NCBI GenBank assembly: GCA_023150095.1
Contig: JAKLLO010000029.1
Span: 1 to 36,722, forward strand
DNA from: Zoogloea sp.
GTDB lineage: Bacteria > Pseudomonadota > Gammaproteobacteria > Burkholderiales > Rhodocyclaceae
Length of the DNA: 36,722 nucleotides
Reading direction: 5' to 3'
Shown: positions 35,822-36,722 of the stretch, one piece after another
How the letters are laid out: each line of letters begins with the position of its first letter
Numbering within the stretch: position 1 is the first letter of the stretch
Position numbers and translations under genes: made by a program
Notes under the pieces: generated by a model
What the model was told of the DNA's origin: nothing
The model's database searches: none
The model's input: the letters and a program-made list of their open reading frames with translations, nothing else

Positions 35822-36722
35822 ATGTTTTCCAAGCAAAATACCCTTGCCAAGGTCGACCCTGAACTCTGGCAGGCCATCGAGGCCGAAAACCGCCGTCAGG
35901 AAGATCACATCGAACTGATCGCCTCCGAAAACTACGTCAGTGCAGCCGTCATGGAAGCCCAGGGCTCCCAGCTCACCAACAAGTACGCGGAAGGTTATCC
36001 GGGCAAGCGCTACTACGGCGGCTGTGAGTTCGTCGATCTGGCCGAGCAGCTCGCCATCGACCGCCTCAAGACCCTGTTCGGCGCCGAGGCTGCCAACGTC
36101 CAGCCCAACTCCGGCTCCCAGGCCAACCAGGCCGTGCTGATGGCCTTCGCCAAGCCCGGCGACACCATCATGGGCATGAGCCTCGCCGAAGGCGGCCACC
36201 TCACCCACGGCATGCCGCTCAACATGTCCGGCAAGTGGTTCAACGTCGTCGCCTACGGCCTCGACAAGAACGAAGAGATCGACTACGACAAGATGGAAGC
36301 GCTGGCCCGCGAGCACAAGCCGCGCATCATCATCGCCGGCGCCTCCGCCTACGCCCTGCGCATCGACTTCGAGCGTTTCGCCAAGATCGCCAAGGAAATC
36401 GGCGCCATCTTCTGGGTCGACATGGCCCACTACGCCGGCCTGATCGCTGCCGGTTACTACCCGAACCCGGTGCCCCACGCCGACGTGGTCACCTCCACCA
36501 CCCACAAGACCCTTCGCGGCCCCCGCGGCGGCATCATCCTGATGAAGGCCGAACACGAGAAGGCGCTCAACTCCGCCATCTTCCCGGGCCTGCAGGGTGG
36601 TCCGCTGATGCACGTCATCGCCGCCAAGGCCGTGGCCTTCAAGGAAGCCGCCGAGCCCTCCTTCAAGCGCTACCAGGAGCAAGTCATCGCCAACGCCCGC
36701 GTGATGGCCCGCGTGCTGGGTG
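35822..36722 (+). CDS. glyA: Serine hydroxymethyltransferase, N-terminal part (runs off the window)
   Basis: The first 300 residues of a PLP enzyme of about 415. Clear motifs: [68 protein letters not shown], and the PLP-lysine segment [16 protein letters not shown] with Lys229. It makes glycine and methylene-tetrahydrofolate from serine and is the main one-carbon source, which also feeds PanB. The ATG at 35822 has a weak ribosome site. The window ends before the C-terminal domain. Confidence 0.97.
   Translation, partial: MFSKQNTLAKVDPELWQAIEAENRRQEDHIELIASENYVSAAVMEAQGSQLTNKYAEGYPGKRYYGGCEFVDLAEQLAIDRLKTLFGAEAANVQPNSGSQANQAVLMAFAKPGDTIMGMSLAEGGHLTHGMPLNMSGKWFNVVAYGLDKNEEIDYDKMEALAREHKPRIIIAGASAYALRIDFERFAKIAKEIGAIFWVDMAHYAGLIAAGYYPNPVPHADVVTSTTHKTLRGPRGGIILMKAEHEKALNSAIFPGLQGGPLMHVIAAKAVAFKEAAEPSFKRYQEQVIANARVMARVLG

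Noticed and set aside
34019..36682. A very long minus-strand open frame (887 codons) across the chemoreceptor and glyA
   Set aside because: It lies antisense to two unmistakable genes and its composition (Val/Gly/Asp/His-rich, low complexity) is that of a GC-rich shadow frame.

Overview
The window is a stretch of high-GC bacterial chromosome packed with genes. Gene content points to a betaproteobacterium, probably Rhodocyclales and of the Azoarcus/Thauera/Zoogloea type. The supporting traits are the pcnB-folK-dNK-panB-panC order, the yqgE-ruvX-pyrR-pyrB-pyrC' order, TRAP transport, cytochrome c', many c-di-GMP and chemotaxis genes, and several ATGA/GTGA-coupled starts. The taxonomy is an inference from gene order and protein style, not from a marker search. 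I see no rRNA, tRNA, CRISPR array, insertion sequence or phage genes, and no gene-free stretch longer than about 250 bases.

Layout. Positions 1-2069 (minus strand) hold hydroxypyruvate isomerase, an AraC-type regulator and the start of an amidase that leaves the window. Positions 2205-8406 (plus) hold a housekeeping run: pcnB, folK, a DUF486 membrane protein, a deoxynucleoside kinase, panB, panC and a GT-C membrane glycosyltransferase. Positions 8476-16483 (minus) hold a small membrane-anchored unknown, two FtsX/MacB-type permeases, their ATPase and periplasmic adaptor, a two-component system and a YfiM-like protein. A plus-strand CBS gene sits between the permeases and the ATPase. Positions 16576-18454 hold three haem proteins: a b-type cytochrome, a cytochrome c' and a Tll0287-like c-type protein. 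DedA, DUF2789 and an HD-GYP phosphodiesterase follow.

Positions 20873-24019 (plus) hold uppP, two alpha/beta hydrolases and a methyltransferase, followed by a convergent photolyase. Positions 25541-29269 (plus) hold yqgE, ruvX, pyrR, pyrB and a dihydroorotase homologue that has lost its HxH metal motif, as expected for the non-catalytic partner of ATCase. After that come a GGDEF diguanylate cyclase, a TRAP dctQM pair without a visible dctP, a histidine phosphatase, a Cache-type chemoreceptor and the 5' part of glyA.

The most interesting signal is regulatory. Three separate genes, encoding the GGDEF cyclase, the HD-GYP phosphodiesterase and the chemoreceptor, each have upstream a sequence close to the sigma-28 (FliA) promoter TAAAGTTT-N11-GCCGATAA with exactly 11 bases between the boxes. 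This suggests that making and breaking c-di-GMP, and chemoreception, are all tied to the late flagellar regulon although no flagellar gene is present here. I did not find a clearly new multi-gene defence or mobile system. The nearest to an unusual system is the YfiM/two-component/ABC-efflux block split by an opposing CBS gene.
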